Assembly (NCBI RefSeq): GCF_005239225.2
Contig: NC_133284.1
Coordinates: forward strand, 50,128,697-50,192,696
Direction of reading: 5' to 3'
DNA: 64,000 nt
Source of the DNA: Populus alba
Lineage: Eukaryota; Streptophyta; Magnoliopsida; Malpighiales; Salicaceae
Position 1 is the stretch's first letter, and the number at the start of each line of letters is the position of its first letter. Below the pieces are notes generated by a model, which worked only from the letters and a program-made list of their open reading frames with translations, was not told where the DNA came from and searched no databases. Of this stretch, positions 23,396-37,841 are shown one piece after another. The position numbers and the translations under genes were made by a program.

Positions 23396-23474
23396 GAACA
23401 GTTGCGTGGGAAAGAATATTTTTGCCACGTTGTTTAGAGTATTTTTTATTTACGATAATCTAGAACTTATTGCG

Positions 23475-23872
23475 TTGTCCTTAATAAGCGTTCCCTCTGT
23501 TGACCATTTACAACAAAACCATTTCTTGTTTGCCTTCTTTTCTTTATTATTTTTTATTTTTCTTATGAAATTAGGAAAGAGAAAAGTCCAAGAGAGGTAG
23601 GTCAACTTCAATGATTAACGAACCGGCGGGTCAAAATTGTTGGCTACATTTTTTATTTCATTTTAGGTAGATTATGAAACATAGCTCATCATCTACTAAA
23701 TGCTTCTTACTTTTTTCTTCCTTGTTCATGAATGTTATCTTCCATGGCTAGAAGGATCTACCGGTTCCTTTTGTTTTGCTTCTGTGCCTCTCACGTTTTG
23801 TCAGCAGACACACTGTACCAAGGTGGTGATTTCCTCAATTCTTACAGTACTCTAGTTTCCAAATATATGTAA
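23475..23872 (+). pseudogene. 5' fragment of a CES101-like receptor kinase
   Basis: This is a partial copy of the promoter and first 46 codons of the gene at 24338. The frame opens at ATG 23732 and encodes MLSSMARRIYRFLLFCFC, then ..LSADTLYQGGDFLNSYSTLVSK, and stops at TAA 23870-23872. It thus has a signal peptide and the start of the bulb-lectin domain only. Upstream homology starts near 23475 and pairs with about 24098. Homology is lost after the stop. It is a truncated duplicate lying in tandem with the intact gene, at most able to make a short secreted peptide. Confidence 0.85.
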
Positions 23873-24337
23873 AAGGTGGTTCGAGGATATACACACACAT
23901 GCACACTATCTTACTGTGAACAGGTTCGCTAAGAAATACGATGGAATGTGAGGAGGATATACACGCAAATGCACTTCATCTCATTCAATCATTTTTTGGG
24001 TTATCATTTATTAGTACATGACTCATCAATAATATGCCAGGTCCAAACTTCCCTTTGAAACAGAACAATTTCCTAGTTAGTTTCGCATTGTACTAATGTG
24101 TTCTCTCTGTTGACCAATTAAAACAAAACCATTTCTTGTTTTCCTTCTTTTCTTTTTTCTTTTTTCTTTTTCTTTCAATTTCTTATGAAATTAGAAAAGA
24201 GAAAAGGTCAATTTCATTGATTAACGAACTGGCAGGTCCAAATTGTTGGCTTCATTTTTTATTTCATTTCCGGTAGATCATGAAACATGGCTCATCATCT
24301 ATTGAATGCTTCTTACTTTCCTCTTCCATGTTCATGA

Positions 24338-27227
<2,890 letters not shown>

Positions 27228-28266
27228 AGGATAATTAGAGCGTTAGATGGTTTATTTCTCCTCAAATTTTGTTTATCATATGTCTATTTGGAGCAGACAC
27301 ATTCTCCATCATCAGTATTTTGCTTTTTCAATGATTAATTAGTCTTTTTTGGTGCTCTCAAAATTTAAGTTTCATTCGGAATATGCTTAGAAATTCTTAA
27401 CAAGGTTGTATTTCATGTTAGTGCGCATGATGATATCTAATAAAATAATGAAGAGAATTAGCGCGCATGTATATGTATTTTGATGTTATCCCAAAAAGAT
27501 ACGTAAAAGAATAATATATAAAAAAGGACTATTTACACAATGAGTTTTGGATTGTTTAATTAGGTGCGTACATAAATTTTTTAATTAATATTTAAAAGAT
27601 TTTTTTAATTTTAAAAAATACGTTGAAGAATTCTTTATATTTAGTTTTTTAATTATGTTAGATGGGATTTGATGCTTATTCTTAAGATTTTTTCCCCTCT
27701 TGAATCTTTTATGAAAGTTTTATTGTTTTTAGTTTCACTCTTTAATCTAAATTTATAATTTATTTTTTTTTGTCTTTGTTCTTTTGATTTGTATCCTTTT
27801 GTTAATGTTTTTATTCTTTTCAATTTAACTCTTGAATTTAAAATTATTTTGTTGCCTTTTGATTTATTTTTATTGCAATTTTAACATTCATTATTTTTAT
27901 TGTATTTTTTTTATTTTGGATTTTTTGTGTTTTTTTTTTTTTTGTGATTTTAAGCCTTATAATTTTTTCATATATAGTGCCTTTGGTCTTATAACCCAGG
28001 TCATGGTTTAAAAAGTTAACTATAATTGAATTTTTGTCTTATTTTGTTTTTCATATGTTTTCTCTTTCTATGAAATTATCCTATTTTCATTTAATTTTTA
28101 CTTTGTTAACAAATAAGATCTTTGAGATATTTTTGGAATATTGTAAAGATATATTTTCATAATATTGGCAAGCGTTTAGTTTTTGCATTAAATCTTTGTT
28201 TTTTTTTTTTTTTGTTTTGTTTGTTGCAAAGATGGGTCCGCGGCGAAGCGTGGCCCCCTAACTAGT
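27228..28266 (+). other. AT-rich stretch ending in a Helitron-like CTAGT
   Basis: After the 3' UTR of the kinase gene there is T-rich DNA without genes. Around 27945-28030 it has the CTTATAACCCAGGTCATGG type repeat also seen before the other Helitron-like ends. At about 28234-28255, GGGTCCGCG-GCGAAG-CGTGGCCCC makes an imperfect stem (7 of 9 pairs plus one wobble). It is followed by CTAGT at 28262-28266, the form of a Helitron 3' end. The insertion would explain why the kinase 3' fragment at 28319 is separated from the gene. The 5' end was not identified. Confidence 0.5.
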
Positions 28267-28318
28267 ATAAACACTAAATAACATAGTAAAACATTGTAGA
28301 TGATAAAGACATTAAATA

Positions 28319-28528
28319 GTGGGCTTGCTATGTGTAGAAGACAATGCAGTGGATAGGCCGATTATGTCAGATGTTATATCAATGCTAACAAGCGAAGCAC
28401 AATTACCTCTTCCCAAACAGCCTGCATTTTCCAATGCAAGAAGTATTGCGGAAGAAAAGAGCTTCAGCAAGCCTGCAGAAAGTGGTTCCATAAATTATGT
28501 TTCGTTGTCAACTATGGATGCGAGATAG
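28319..28528 (+). pseudogene. 3' fragment of a CES101-like receptor kinase
   Basis: This is a copy of the last 69 codons of the kinase gene: VGLLCVEDNAVDRPIMSDVISMLTSE and so on, ending SLSTMDAR and TAG. Homology to 27028-27227 starts mid-exon at GTGGGCTTGC, and similarity continues into the 3' UTR to about 28610 (GGTTTATTTCTCCTC, ACACATTCTCCATC). It has an extra segment, SFSKPAESG, that the neighbour's C-terminus lacks, so it descends from a distinct gene copy and not from a fresh duplication of its neighbour. There is no promoter or start of its own. Confidence 0.88.
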
Positions 28529-28619
28529 CGGTTAGAGCGTTAGATGGTTTATTTCTCCTCAGATTTTGCATGTCTTCGGTCGTTTTGGAGCGGACACATT
28601 CTCCATCAGTATTTTGTAT

Positions 28620-30379
28620 AATAAATTGTAATGTAATAGATACAATACTAATAACACAGTAGATGATTGAATTTAAACCTCGAATTATGTTTGATCACAT
28701 TGCTTCAATAATATTTAATTGTTTTATTTATAAATTATATTTGTGTTTAAAAATATATTTCATATACATATATAATATCATATAGGTAAAACTTATGGAA
28801 ATATTTATAATCAAAACTTACGAAAATAATTTTTTTATTAAACTCTAAAATCAATCAAAACTTGTTTTGATACTAGCAAGATAGTTAACACGTTAGACCA
28901 GATCTTATAAAAATTATAAATAAAACCCTCACCTACTAAGTCTGTGGAACGGGGGTCCAGCGTTTTGTCTTCTTTTTTTTTTTCCTCTCTCTCTCGCCCC
29001 TTCACTTAATTTGTGCTTTTTTTTTCTCTCTGGAAATCAATATTATATACAACTTCATGAAAGTGCACAATGAAACATCCAATACAATTCAGTATTGATA
29101 CTTGTTATTCGACCCGGACCCGTACTCTTTCTTTCAGTTTATATTTTTTTTTCTAGAAACAGAATTAGATACGATGGCTTTTCCAACATATTGTTTATAT
29201 AAAAAAATATAAATTTTAATTGAAAAATGTATGCAAGCATCTAATTAAATAAATTAAAAATTATTTATATAAATAAATAAAAAACAGTTATCACAATAAC
29301 TTGGAAAAAAGCCATTGGAAGCATGAAATTGGATTAAAAAAAACAAAAAATCAACTCAAGTCAACTCGGGGTAGTGTGATAGACATATAATTTGGGTAAT
29401 AAAAAGCCAGTCAACCTGGGTTAACCCCGCAAACCTCACGGTCCATGTCATGAGATCGAGATATCCTAAAAAAAAATTGAAAAAAACTACAAAACCAATC
29501 TTTTAAAAATTAAAAATCAGTGTTGAACGATGAAATCATCAAAAAAGAATATCAACCCACGTTAATTTTTCAAACTTGTAATCTAAGTTCTTAGACTAGA
29601 ATCATCATACATGAAGAAAACAAAAAGCTCAATCCTTAAAAAATCATCACTAAAAGATGAAATTGAAAAAAACAATCAATTACACAAAAAGATATAAGCT
29701 TAAATAAAATGACAATTAAAATAGTGATGGTTAAAATTAAAATAAAAAATAAATTAGAGGGAAACCCAAAATTTTCATTGGAGGGTTAAACTGAAAAGAA
29801 AAAAAATCAAAAGAATAAGGACCAAATTAAAAAAAAATGGACCATAAACTTCGATTGAAGTATGAAATTGAAAACCAATAAAACTTTTACAAAAATGCCA
29901 TAGAAGAAGTTTATAAATCAAAAGAAGAAGGACTTGAATGGAAAAAATAAAACATGACAAATTAAAATTAAATGACTAAATTGAAAACAAATAAAACTTG
30001 TATAATAGAGTCAATGAATAAAAATTAGAAATCAAAGGAATAGGGACTGAAATTTAAATAACAAAAACAAGGATGACTAAGCTGTTCTTTTTTGTGGGAG
30101 GAAGAGAAAAGAATAAAGAAAAAAAGAAATGATTGCCAACATCTCCTCCGACACACGTCGCACTAGGAGAAAAAGGACATGGTAACATTTTCATCAACAC
30201 AGCGGAAGCACCCTAAATACTCTTGCCTAATAGCTTAAAAAAATATTATATAAATTAGTATGTGTCCATAGTATTTGCTACAAGGTTTCTTTGATGTCTT
30301 TTAGAGTTTTTGTTAACTAGTTTTGTGGACCATACTATGTTGTTAGTTAGATAAAAAAAAAAATTGAACTTAAAATTTT
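28620..30379. other. AT-rich intergenic stretch
   Basis: No gene is seen. At about 29330-29470 and 29560-29600 there are minus-strand relatives of the GGTTAACCC/GACTCGGGT repeats that accompany the Helitron-like ends. The rest is A-rich sequence (KRK-type frames only) and a C/T-rich tract near 28970-29030. Confidence 0.35.
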
Positions 30380-30818
30380 TTTTGGCCCCAGTTGACTTGA
30401 TTTAAAATTAACCATGTGAGATTAAAATTAACCCCATGAGATTTGTCCTAACGTGATCCAATTGACTTGATGGGTTTAAAGATAAATCGGATGATCGGTA
30501 AAAAGTATGGTTTAACTTTAAAAAGAAATCAAGATGATATCTTTTTTTTAATACTGAGATGATGACATATTAGATCGTCTCGAGCTTCATGTGTTAACCC
30601 ATGACTTAGGTAATGAACTCCAATGAGTTTAATAACTTTGTATTTTGAAACTACTTTTTACTAAATAATATGATAATAAAAACAGACGCTTGCAAAATTG
30701 AGCATCAACAAAATATCACGATATTTGTTTGAGTCTACAATAATCTTATAAAAAGCAAATCAAAACAAATTATGAAAACCAATTCAAAATCAATCCATAT
30801 TGAAGAATGAAATTGATA

Positions 30819-30849
<31 letters not shown>

Positions 30850-31470
30850 GACAAAGGATTCATGAATTTAAAAAAAAAAAAAAAAACCATTTAGCATTGT
30901 TATTAAACCGGATCCAACAGCTTAACTTTAAAACTTCTCAACCCAACTCATTTCCAAACTCGGGTTTAAAATTAACTTGCATTGGTGATCCAATTGACTT
31001 AATGGGTCTAAAACCAACATAAACATCAATAAAAACATGGTTTTGACTTTTAAAAAATTTCAAGATGACATTTATTTTTTGAATATTGAGATAATGACAT
31101 ATTAGATTAACTCGGGCTTTTGCAACTTAGCTTGAAAAACCCACAATATGAATCATGGACTCCATTGAGTTTTAAAAAATTATTTTTTATTTAGTGATAT
31201 GATAACAAAAACAGACGTTTATAGAAACTGAATATCAATCAAATACATAGATATTTATTTGAGACTGTAATAACCTCACATAATAAAATTAGAACAAATT
31301 ATTATGATCAAATCAAAATTAGTAAGATATTGAGGCATGAAATTGAATAAAAAATGGAATGTATCATTTTTATAAAAAAAAACTGAAAATAAATTAAAAG
31401 GGGGGGAATTGAAAAATTAAAAACAAAAATAAGGTGCTTCACTATTCATATAAACGGTGAAGCACCATAA
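30380..31470. repeat. About 530-bp direct duplication of intergenic repeat
   Basis: Landmarks recur about 530 bp apart: GATCCAATTGACTTGATGGG at 30454 and its near match at 30984, a GACATATTAGAT segment, and AAAAACAGACG. An (AAT)n run at about 30818-30847 separates the halves. At about 31431-31464 GGTGCTTCAC and GTGAAGCACC form a 10-bp stem. The stretch is non-coding; the short frame at 30807-31022 starts in the AAT run. Confidence 0.55.
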
Positions 31471-31957
31471 TATTTTGTATTTTTTTAATAAAGAGAGTGA
31501 TAATTTATAATATAATATAATAAATAACAAAACTAAGAACTTAAAATCAAAGAGCAAGGAGTGTTTTTCTTTGATTTTTTCCCCTCATGGAGACTAAAAG
31601 TCACACATCAGCTAATTATGTGCTATTTGTGTTTAAAATATGACTTGATATATTTTGAAAAGATCACTATAATTTTGTTAAGAACCGTGTCATATTCCTA
31701 TTTCAAAAAAATTCAGAAAATAAAAAATATTGCCCAACTCGGAATTGAAAACAAAAATTGAATAAAATATATAGCTATGATATCCTAGTGAGAAAGCGTA
31801 AGATAGACAACAATTGTGATGGTTAATATTGAATATAAAATATTAATCTTCTTATTATATTTATTTTTAGCTTGATGTTATTCTTGTACTAACAGTCAAA
31901 TGATTGAAAAAATATCTTTTAAAATGAATTTTTTAATTTTAACTTTTCATTATTTTG
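31471..31957. other. AT-rich stretch, nothing recognised
   Basis: I see no coding, RNA or repeat feature here beyond AT-rich sequence. It borders the copia relic on its right. Confidence 0.3.
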
Positions 31958-32518
31958 ATATATAGAATTTAATAGAGATAGGTGAGGTAGAATGGTTTTT
32001 TTTATTTTTCTATTGTGTTTGTTGTATATAGAGTCTAAGTATTTATAATACAGACAGGAGAGCTTGCTGATGATGCTGCACACGTGCCTTACAAGTGAGT
32101 AGCATAGAGTACACCTCTTCTCATGTGACATTTTCTTTAATTTAATAGTGCCATCAACATAGCCAAACACATTTTCACCTTTCAGATAGGGAAGCATGGT
32201 TGCTTTTCAATTTGGAAAATTGGTGCGGTTAAGTTTGGTGATATTGATTCTGGAAGAAGGATTGAAGACAAGTAGAGTGTTGTTAAAAGTAAGGGAAGAA
32301 TGGGAAGAGGCGGCCATGGTGGCTAAGAGGAATCTGAGAAAGGAGTTTAGAAGGAAGAGATGAAAGGAATGGACTGAGAAAAATCTTTTTGAAAGGACAT
32401 AAGTCATTGGCTCTGATACCATGTAAAATTTAACAGAGACAAATGAGGTAGAATGGTTTTTTTATTTTTCTATTGTGTTTGTTGTGTACAGAGTCTAAGT
32501 ATTTATAATACAGTTGTG
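31958..32518 (-). mobile_element. Ty1/copia relic with gag start
   Basis: Near-identical segments of about 98 bp lie at 31958-32056 and 32418-32515 (GAGGTAGAATGG, TCTATTGTGTTTGTTGT, GAGTCTAAGTATTTATAATAC) and are parts of the two LTRs. Read on the minus strand, TGGTATCAGAGCC at about 32413-32401 is a perfect initiator-Met tRNA primer-binding site beside the LTR end. The gag start then follows: MAASSHSSLTFNNTLLVFNP, KLNRTNFPN, a TGA where family members have Trp, and KATMLPYLKGENVFGYVDGTI. The internal part is only about 350 bp, so most of the element has been deleted. It is inactive. Confidence 0.82.
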
Positions 32519-32989
32519 AGTAAATCACTTCTACTAATTTGTTATACAAAACTCAAAAGTAGAATCTGAAGACGTAAATCAAGGCATTTGACATAACTAG
32601 AAATAAAGGTTCGGGATTGTTGTTATGTCTTCTCTGCTTGTTAAGGTTTGACCTGATTTTTAGTTGCTGCATAATGAAGTTAGGGATCAACGGATCTCAA
32701 TTCAATATGATATATTCCATTAATTTTGGAGATGAAATTGAGATTTAAAGACCCTTTTCATTACTATTTTAATAAAAATGAATATATATATTTAAAATGA
32801 AACTAGCATACCAAAATTGCTCGACTACAAAATTGCTCGTTTCCTTTCCTTTTTTCTCTTTTAATTTCTTGTATATTGACCAGATAATATTTTAAGACAA
32901 GTAACTAACTTGTAAACGTTGACACTGTACAAGACTGCAAGTATTCATCTTTTCTAAAGAAACAGGCAGGCCAAAATCATTTTGATTGC

Positions 32990-33193
32990 CTGTTTGGCAC
33001 TGTGGTGCCACCTGTTTTTTGAAAAAATTAAAAAAAAAAATTTATTAAAATTGAGTGCGGTTTGTACTTTTTAGATCGTTTTGATGTGCTAATATCAAAA
33101 ATATTTTTTAAAAAATAAAAAAACATTATTGGCATGCTTTTCGACACGAAAAACTATTTGAAAAGCAACCGCTACCACACTCCCAAATACCCT
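32990..33193. mobile_element. MITE of the TGTTTGG / CCAAACA family
   Basis: The left end TGTTTGGCACTGTGGTGC is an imperfect inverted copy of the right end GCTACCACACTCCCAAATA. The interior has AGATCGTTTTGATGTGCTAA, TCAAAAATA, GGCATGCTTTTC and TTGAAAAGCAACC, shared with several relics in this window. Copy B of the duplicated segment lacks it, which shows it is an insertion. The exact target duplication is unclear. It is non-autonomous. Confidence 0.72.
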
Positions 33194-35965
33194 TGTCGCA
33201 CCCCAAAAAAAATCAACAAATAAAATTTGGTTTATTTTAAAATTTGTTTTGCGACATTCGACCGGCAACTTTCGTTTTGTTCTGTTTTGTTGATTTGGTT
33301 CTTTGGGAGTCGCCACCTAGTATTTTGGTCACTAGGAACCCTAACTGGTCTTTCAGAGATTCTAAGGCAAGGTACTGGTTGCGTAAAGGGAAGGTATTAG
33401 CACCCCTAGTACGCACTACCTAAGGTAAGCTGCTTGGTGTTTGGTTTGCTCTATAACTGCTATGGTGTAGGTATTTTCTAGGCTCGTCAATTGATTTTGG
33501 ATAAAAATCTAAGGAGATTCCATGTGCTTTAAAAGCTCATTTTTCCCTTAGTATTTCAAAAGTTTGTGACTCATAAATCGTGGAGAAAAAAAAAATTAAA
33601 TTAATTTTGAAATGTCCTCGATTATAATCAAGGCTTCTTTCAAGAATTGTGTGCGGATTTATTATTCCCGATAATATTTTGGATATTCATCTTTTTAAGG
33701 ATTTCTTTATCCAAACATTAGCGGTAAATAATAAATAAATTCCTTTTCCCAAAATAAGATTTTTATAGTTTTTTGAATATTGACCAATACCCTTTGGAAT
33801 TTTACAAACACGTTGTAGAATCCAGAAATGCAAGAAAATAATTTGTGTTTAAGAAATCTATGCGAAAACACACTTTCGAAGCTTCCAATATATATTTTTT
33901 AATAAAAAGAACTTTGAAAACATGTTAGAGTATTGGCCGTATGCAACACGCAAGAAAAATATTTTTTTTTTACGATATAATTTTTTTTTACGAAATTGAG
34001 TATTTTAATACTGAATTTGTATCTCCACAGCATAAAAAATACAAACTAATATTAAGTCATTTTAAAAAGATGTACAAAAAAAATCAACAATATTTTTAAG
34101 GAATTTTTGAAATTTTTGAAAGCAAAAAATAAATTTATCTTTGAAAATTTCGGGTGTCTTGACGAAAATCAGATATTTTAAATACTGAATTTATGCCTCT
34201 ACATGTAAAAAAAAATACAAACCCCCTTAAAAAAATATATATATGAAAAGAAAATAACAACATTTTTTTTAAGATTTTTTTAGATTTTTTTTTTATAAAT
34301 ATTTTACATATATATACATATACACACATATATATAATATAATAATATATATAATTATATATATTAATTATTAAGGGGGGTGGGCCGGCCCAATTAACTG
34401 GGCCAGGCTCAGCCCCACAAGTGACTGGGCCGACCTCGGCCCAGCAAAGGTGACTGGGCCGACCTCGGTCCAAGAAGTGACTGGGCCGATCTCGGCCCAA
34501 GAAAGAAACTTGGTCTGTATATGACATGTTTCTGGTCCAAGAAAGAAACTGGGCCGATCTCGGCCGGGTTGGGCCAGAATCCTTCTGGCCCATATACATG
34601 TTTCTGGGCCAGAAACAGTCTGGCCCAGAAGATAAAACATAAAAGGGGGGGAATTAATTTCCCCCCCCCCCCCCCGTCCCCTGCATGCAGAATTCTGCAT
34701 GCAGGGGACGAAACCTAAGCAGACAAAGAAGAGAAGAAAAACAATGCAGGGGAGGGGGGAAAGAGCGTACCTGGCGGGGCTGGAGACGGTGGTTGGCTGA
34801 CGGGGCTACGGTGGCGTGGCTCGTAGATGGCGGTTCCGGGCGGCGTTGCTGCCGTTTCCAACAGTGACGAAAAATTCTTCTTCCTCCCTTCTCCTTCGGT
34901 TTTTTTGTTCTCAGTGGCTGCCTATTCTCGGTTCGGTTTTGGTTTTGTTTCGGTTTCCTTCTTCTTGGTTTGTTTCTGTTCTTCTCTCTCTCTTCGGGTC
35001 GCTCTCTCTCTCTTTCTCTCTTCGGGTCTTTCGGTTTTTCTTCACCACCCTCTCTTCGGTTTTTTCTCCTTTATTTATAGGGGCAGCACAAGTGGGGGGT
35101 ATGGTTAGTGCGCCTTCAATCACGCACGGCTGGTCGGCTCTTTCGGTGGTGGTGGGGGAGAGGAGAGAGACGCGGGAGAATTTTCGAAATTTTTGCCTTC
35201 TGTTCTGCTAAAACAGGGGGGGAAGGAGATGATGAACAGTGTCGTTCAAAACGACACCGTTCTGCTTTCCTTTTTTTTTTTTTTTGTATATGAAACGGCG
35301 TCGTTTTGAATAAAACGCGCCGTTTCATTTAAATGGCCAAACTTCAAATTAGTCCTCCAAATTCGGTCCCCGCCCTTCTTGTTGGCCGCCTTTTTCACTT
35401 TGGTCCTTGGCCTCGGATTTATGCAATTTAGCCCCTAATTGATCAATAAACTTCTAATTTCTTCAATTAAGCCCCTGAAACAATTCCAAACAGACCCCTC
35501 TATCTTTGCGCCTTCTCCAAATTGGTCCCTGGTTTCGGATTTTCACAATTCAGTCCCTAATTGGCCCTTAAACTTGAATTTTTATGCAATTGAGCCCCTG
35601 ATTTGACCCAATAAATTCCTAAAAAATATATTTTGGCCCCAGAACTTAAATTTCTCCAAATTAAAGCCCAAATTGACTTAAAAATCAATTTTTCTTGGAA
35701 TCAAATCTTCTATAAATTCAAATAAAAATCCAATTAAGTCCATAAAAATCCAATTTGGGGCTTTTCTCCCTAAAATTCAAATTTTTCTTCTCAATAGGGC
35801 TTTCATCCTTCAAGAATATACTGTCAAAAATTCAATCCTTGTATTTTTAAATTCCTTGACCAATTTTCTGACTGTTTTCCGGGCGCTTTTGCCTCCGGTT
35901 ATTTTTCTAACCTCTTTTGGCTATTTATTTTATTTTTCAGGAGGACCCAAAAATGGGTTACAACA
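33194..35965 (+). mobile_element. Solo LTR B (2,772 bp), same family as solo LTR A
   Basis: It begins TGTCGCACCCC and ends GGGTTACAACA, with ACCCT at 33189-33193 and 35966-35970 as target duplication. It is co-linear with the copy at 10892-13317. Landmarks in order are GGGAGTCGCCACCTAGTAT, GACGAAAATCAGATATTTTA, repeated CTGGGCC tracts (34380-34630), a C run (34663-34676), TATTTATAGGGG near 35075, a strong hairpin at 35234-35262, and GGTCCTTGGCCTCGG. No internal domain remains. The many open frames within (for example 34135-34599 and 34816-35211) are T/C- or GGCC-repeat artefacts. It is inserted in copy A of the duplicated segment, next to a MITE. Confidence 0.93.
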
Positions 35966-36440
35966 ACCCTCGTAACAATTCATGCATGCAGGATCATTCA
36001 AAGACTGAAATGTTAAAGAAAATTACCAAACCAAGCCACCAAGTAAGAAAAATTAACGAAACAAAGCATATAATATAGGAGAACAAGTCAAATTTCTTCT
36101 AAACTCCTACATGAGACTTAATGAGAAGAACAGGAGAAGGATACGTGGCGTCGGTTGAGCTAAAAATTCACTAAGTGAAAGGTAAGATTCTTTCATGATA
36201 ATTCAGAATCATTGGACCAAATATCGTTATTGAGCTTTGATCATCATTTTCTAAAATGGTATACCAAAATTCCTGAAACATATTTTGCAATGATTCGAAG
36301 CATGGAAAACGCTCGAAATGGATTAAATATTTCCAAAACATTGCTCATTAAATACCGCGACAAAGGATTTGAACAATCCAAGACCATGATTCCTATAATT
36401 CATGTGACTCGGGTCTTATCCCGGCTTGTCATGTAGTTGG

Positions 36441-37307
36441 CATGTTTTATCAGTCAACTCATGACCTAAAAAACTCGGCAAAACTTGTAAAAGAGCTGGT
36501 TATAATTTTTTTTCCATGCCAAGAAATTTCTGGGAACGCTAAATCCTGATATATTAATTGACATCTACAGTTGTTTTTGAATAAATTATCTGTGAGCATG
36601 TCCATAATCAATAAACAAATGAAAAAATGAATGAATAGGGGGGTTAGTTTTTTTTTTTTTTTTTTTTTTTCCCGAAGCATGTTAAAAAACCGAAAACTGA
36701 AAGGTTGCAGCCAAAGGAGGCGCAAAAATAAAGGTTGAGAGAGCTTAGGATTGCTACTAACAACCCGAAAAAACTAAAGGAATGATTAACAAATCAAAGG
36801 AGGGGCAAAAACATAAAGCTTGGGAGAGAATAGACGTTGCGTCATATAGGGAGAGATTTTCCTCTTTCTCGTTTTAATTTTATACATGCTAGAGTAATAT
36901 TTTTTTTTATCATACTAATTTATATTAAAATTTATTAAAAAAAAATAGTGTGGACATTAATATATATAAACTATGTTCACACAAAAAAAAAATATTTTTT
37001 AAAAATGTGATAAAAAAATATATTTTTAATTTAAATATTTCAAATTAAAAAAGAAGATAATATCCTTTTAATATGAAATAAATTTTTTAAAAAAAGTAAT
37101 CTCTTAAACTTTATTATTTATAACATGTATAATTATATTCAAATAAATTATTTTTAAAATTTTTTTCATGTGAGGTATTAAAAATTCAAATATATTTTTA
37201 AAAATTTTTAAATTGATATATTTCAATTTGATCCTTTAATTGGGTTAATCCTTAGCTGGGTTTGATAATTATACTTCTTATTAGATGATTTTAGAAAGTA
37301 TTGGATG
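36441..37307. other. AT-rich spacer between duplicated segments
   Basis: No gene is recognised. Two related phrases with AAACCTAAAGGA / CAAAGGAGG-GCAAAAA-AAAGGTTG occur near 36710-36745 and 36795-36825. A T run lies at about 36648-36671. The stretch 36890-37200 is nearly pure A/T. Confidence 0.3.
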
Positions 37308-37806
37308 CTTTGACTATAAAATTGTCGTTTCCTTTTTCTTTTCTTTCTTTTTTTTTTTGTGTGTTTTTTTAATATTTTGTGCAATGATCAGATAATATTT
37401 TCAGACAAGTAATTAACTTCTAAACATTGACACTGTACAAGTATTCGTCTTTTCCAAAGAAACAGGCAGGAGAACATCATCTTGATTATTACGATTCATG
37501 GATTATTCAAAGACTGAAATGTCAGAGAAGATTACCAAACCAAACCACGTGTAAGAAAAATTAAGGAAAGAAAACAAATAATATAGGAGAACAAGTCAAA
37601 TTTCTTTTAAACTGCAACATGAGACTTAATGAGAAGAACACGATAACGACACGTGGTGTCGGTTGAGCTACAAATTCATCGCGTGGAAGGCAAAATTCTT
37701 GCATGATTTTACAGAAACATTGAACCAAAGATCGATATTGAATACTTTGATTATAATTAATTAACAAAAAGTAAAAGAGGTGGTGATTCATAAAATACTA
37801 TTTATT

Positions 37807-37841
<35 letters not shown>

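Larger units (their letters stand above)
32812..36440. repeat. Duplicated upstream segment, copy A (split by insertions)
   Basis: Pieces 32812-32990 and 35966-36440 correspond in order to 37308-37490, 37490-37751 and 38939-39100 upstream of the second kinase gene. Landmarks are CAGATAATATTTT-AGACAAGTAA, TTGACACTGTACAAG, AAGAAACAGGCAGG, ATTCAAAGACTGAAATG, TAATATAGGAGAACAAGTC, ACGTGG-GTCGGTTGAGCTA and TCATTTTCTAAAATGGTATA. The gap in copy A is filled by a MITE and solo LTR B. No kinase gene follows copy A, so it may be the flank of a lost copy. Confidence 0.8.

Noticed and set aside
28930..28965. Helitron terminus on the minus strand near GGAACGGGGGTCCAGC
   Set aside because: The expected CTRRT is not present (CTTAGT), so no terminus can be supported.
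34135..35328. Several frames on both strands with Gly/Pro/Arg-rich or FFLL-rich products
   Set aside because: They are artefacts of GGCC-repeat and T/C-rich tracts inside solo LTR B, with no conserved domain.
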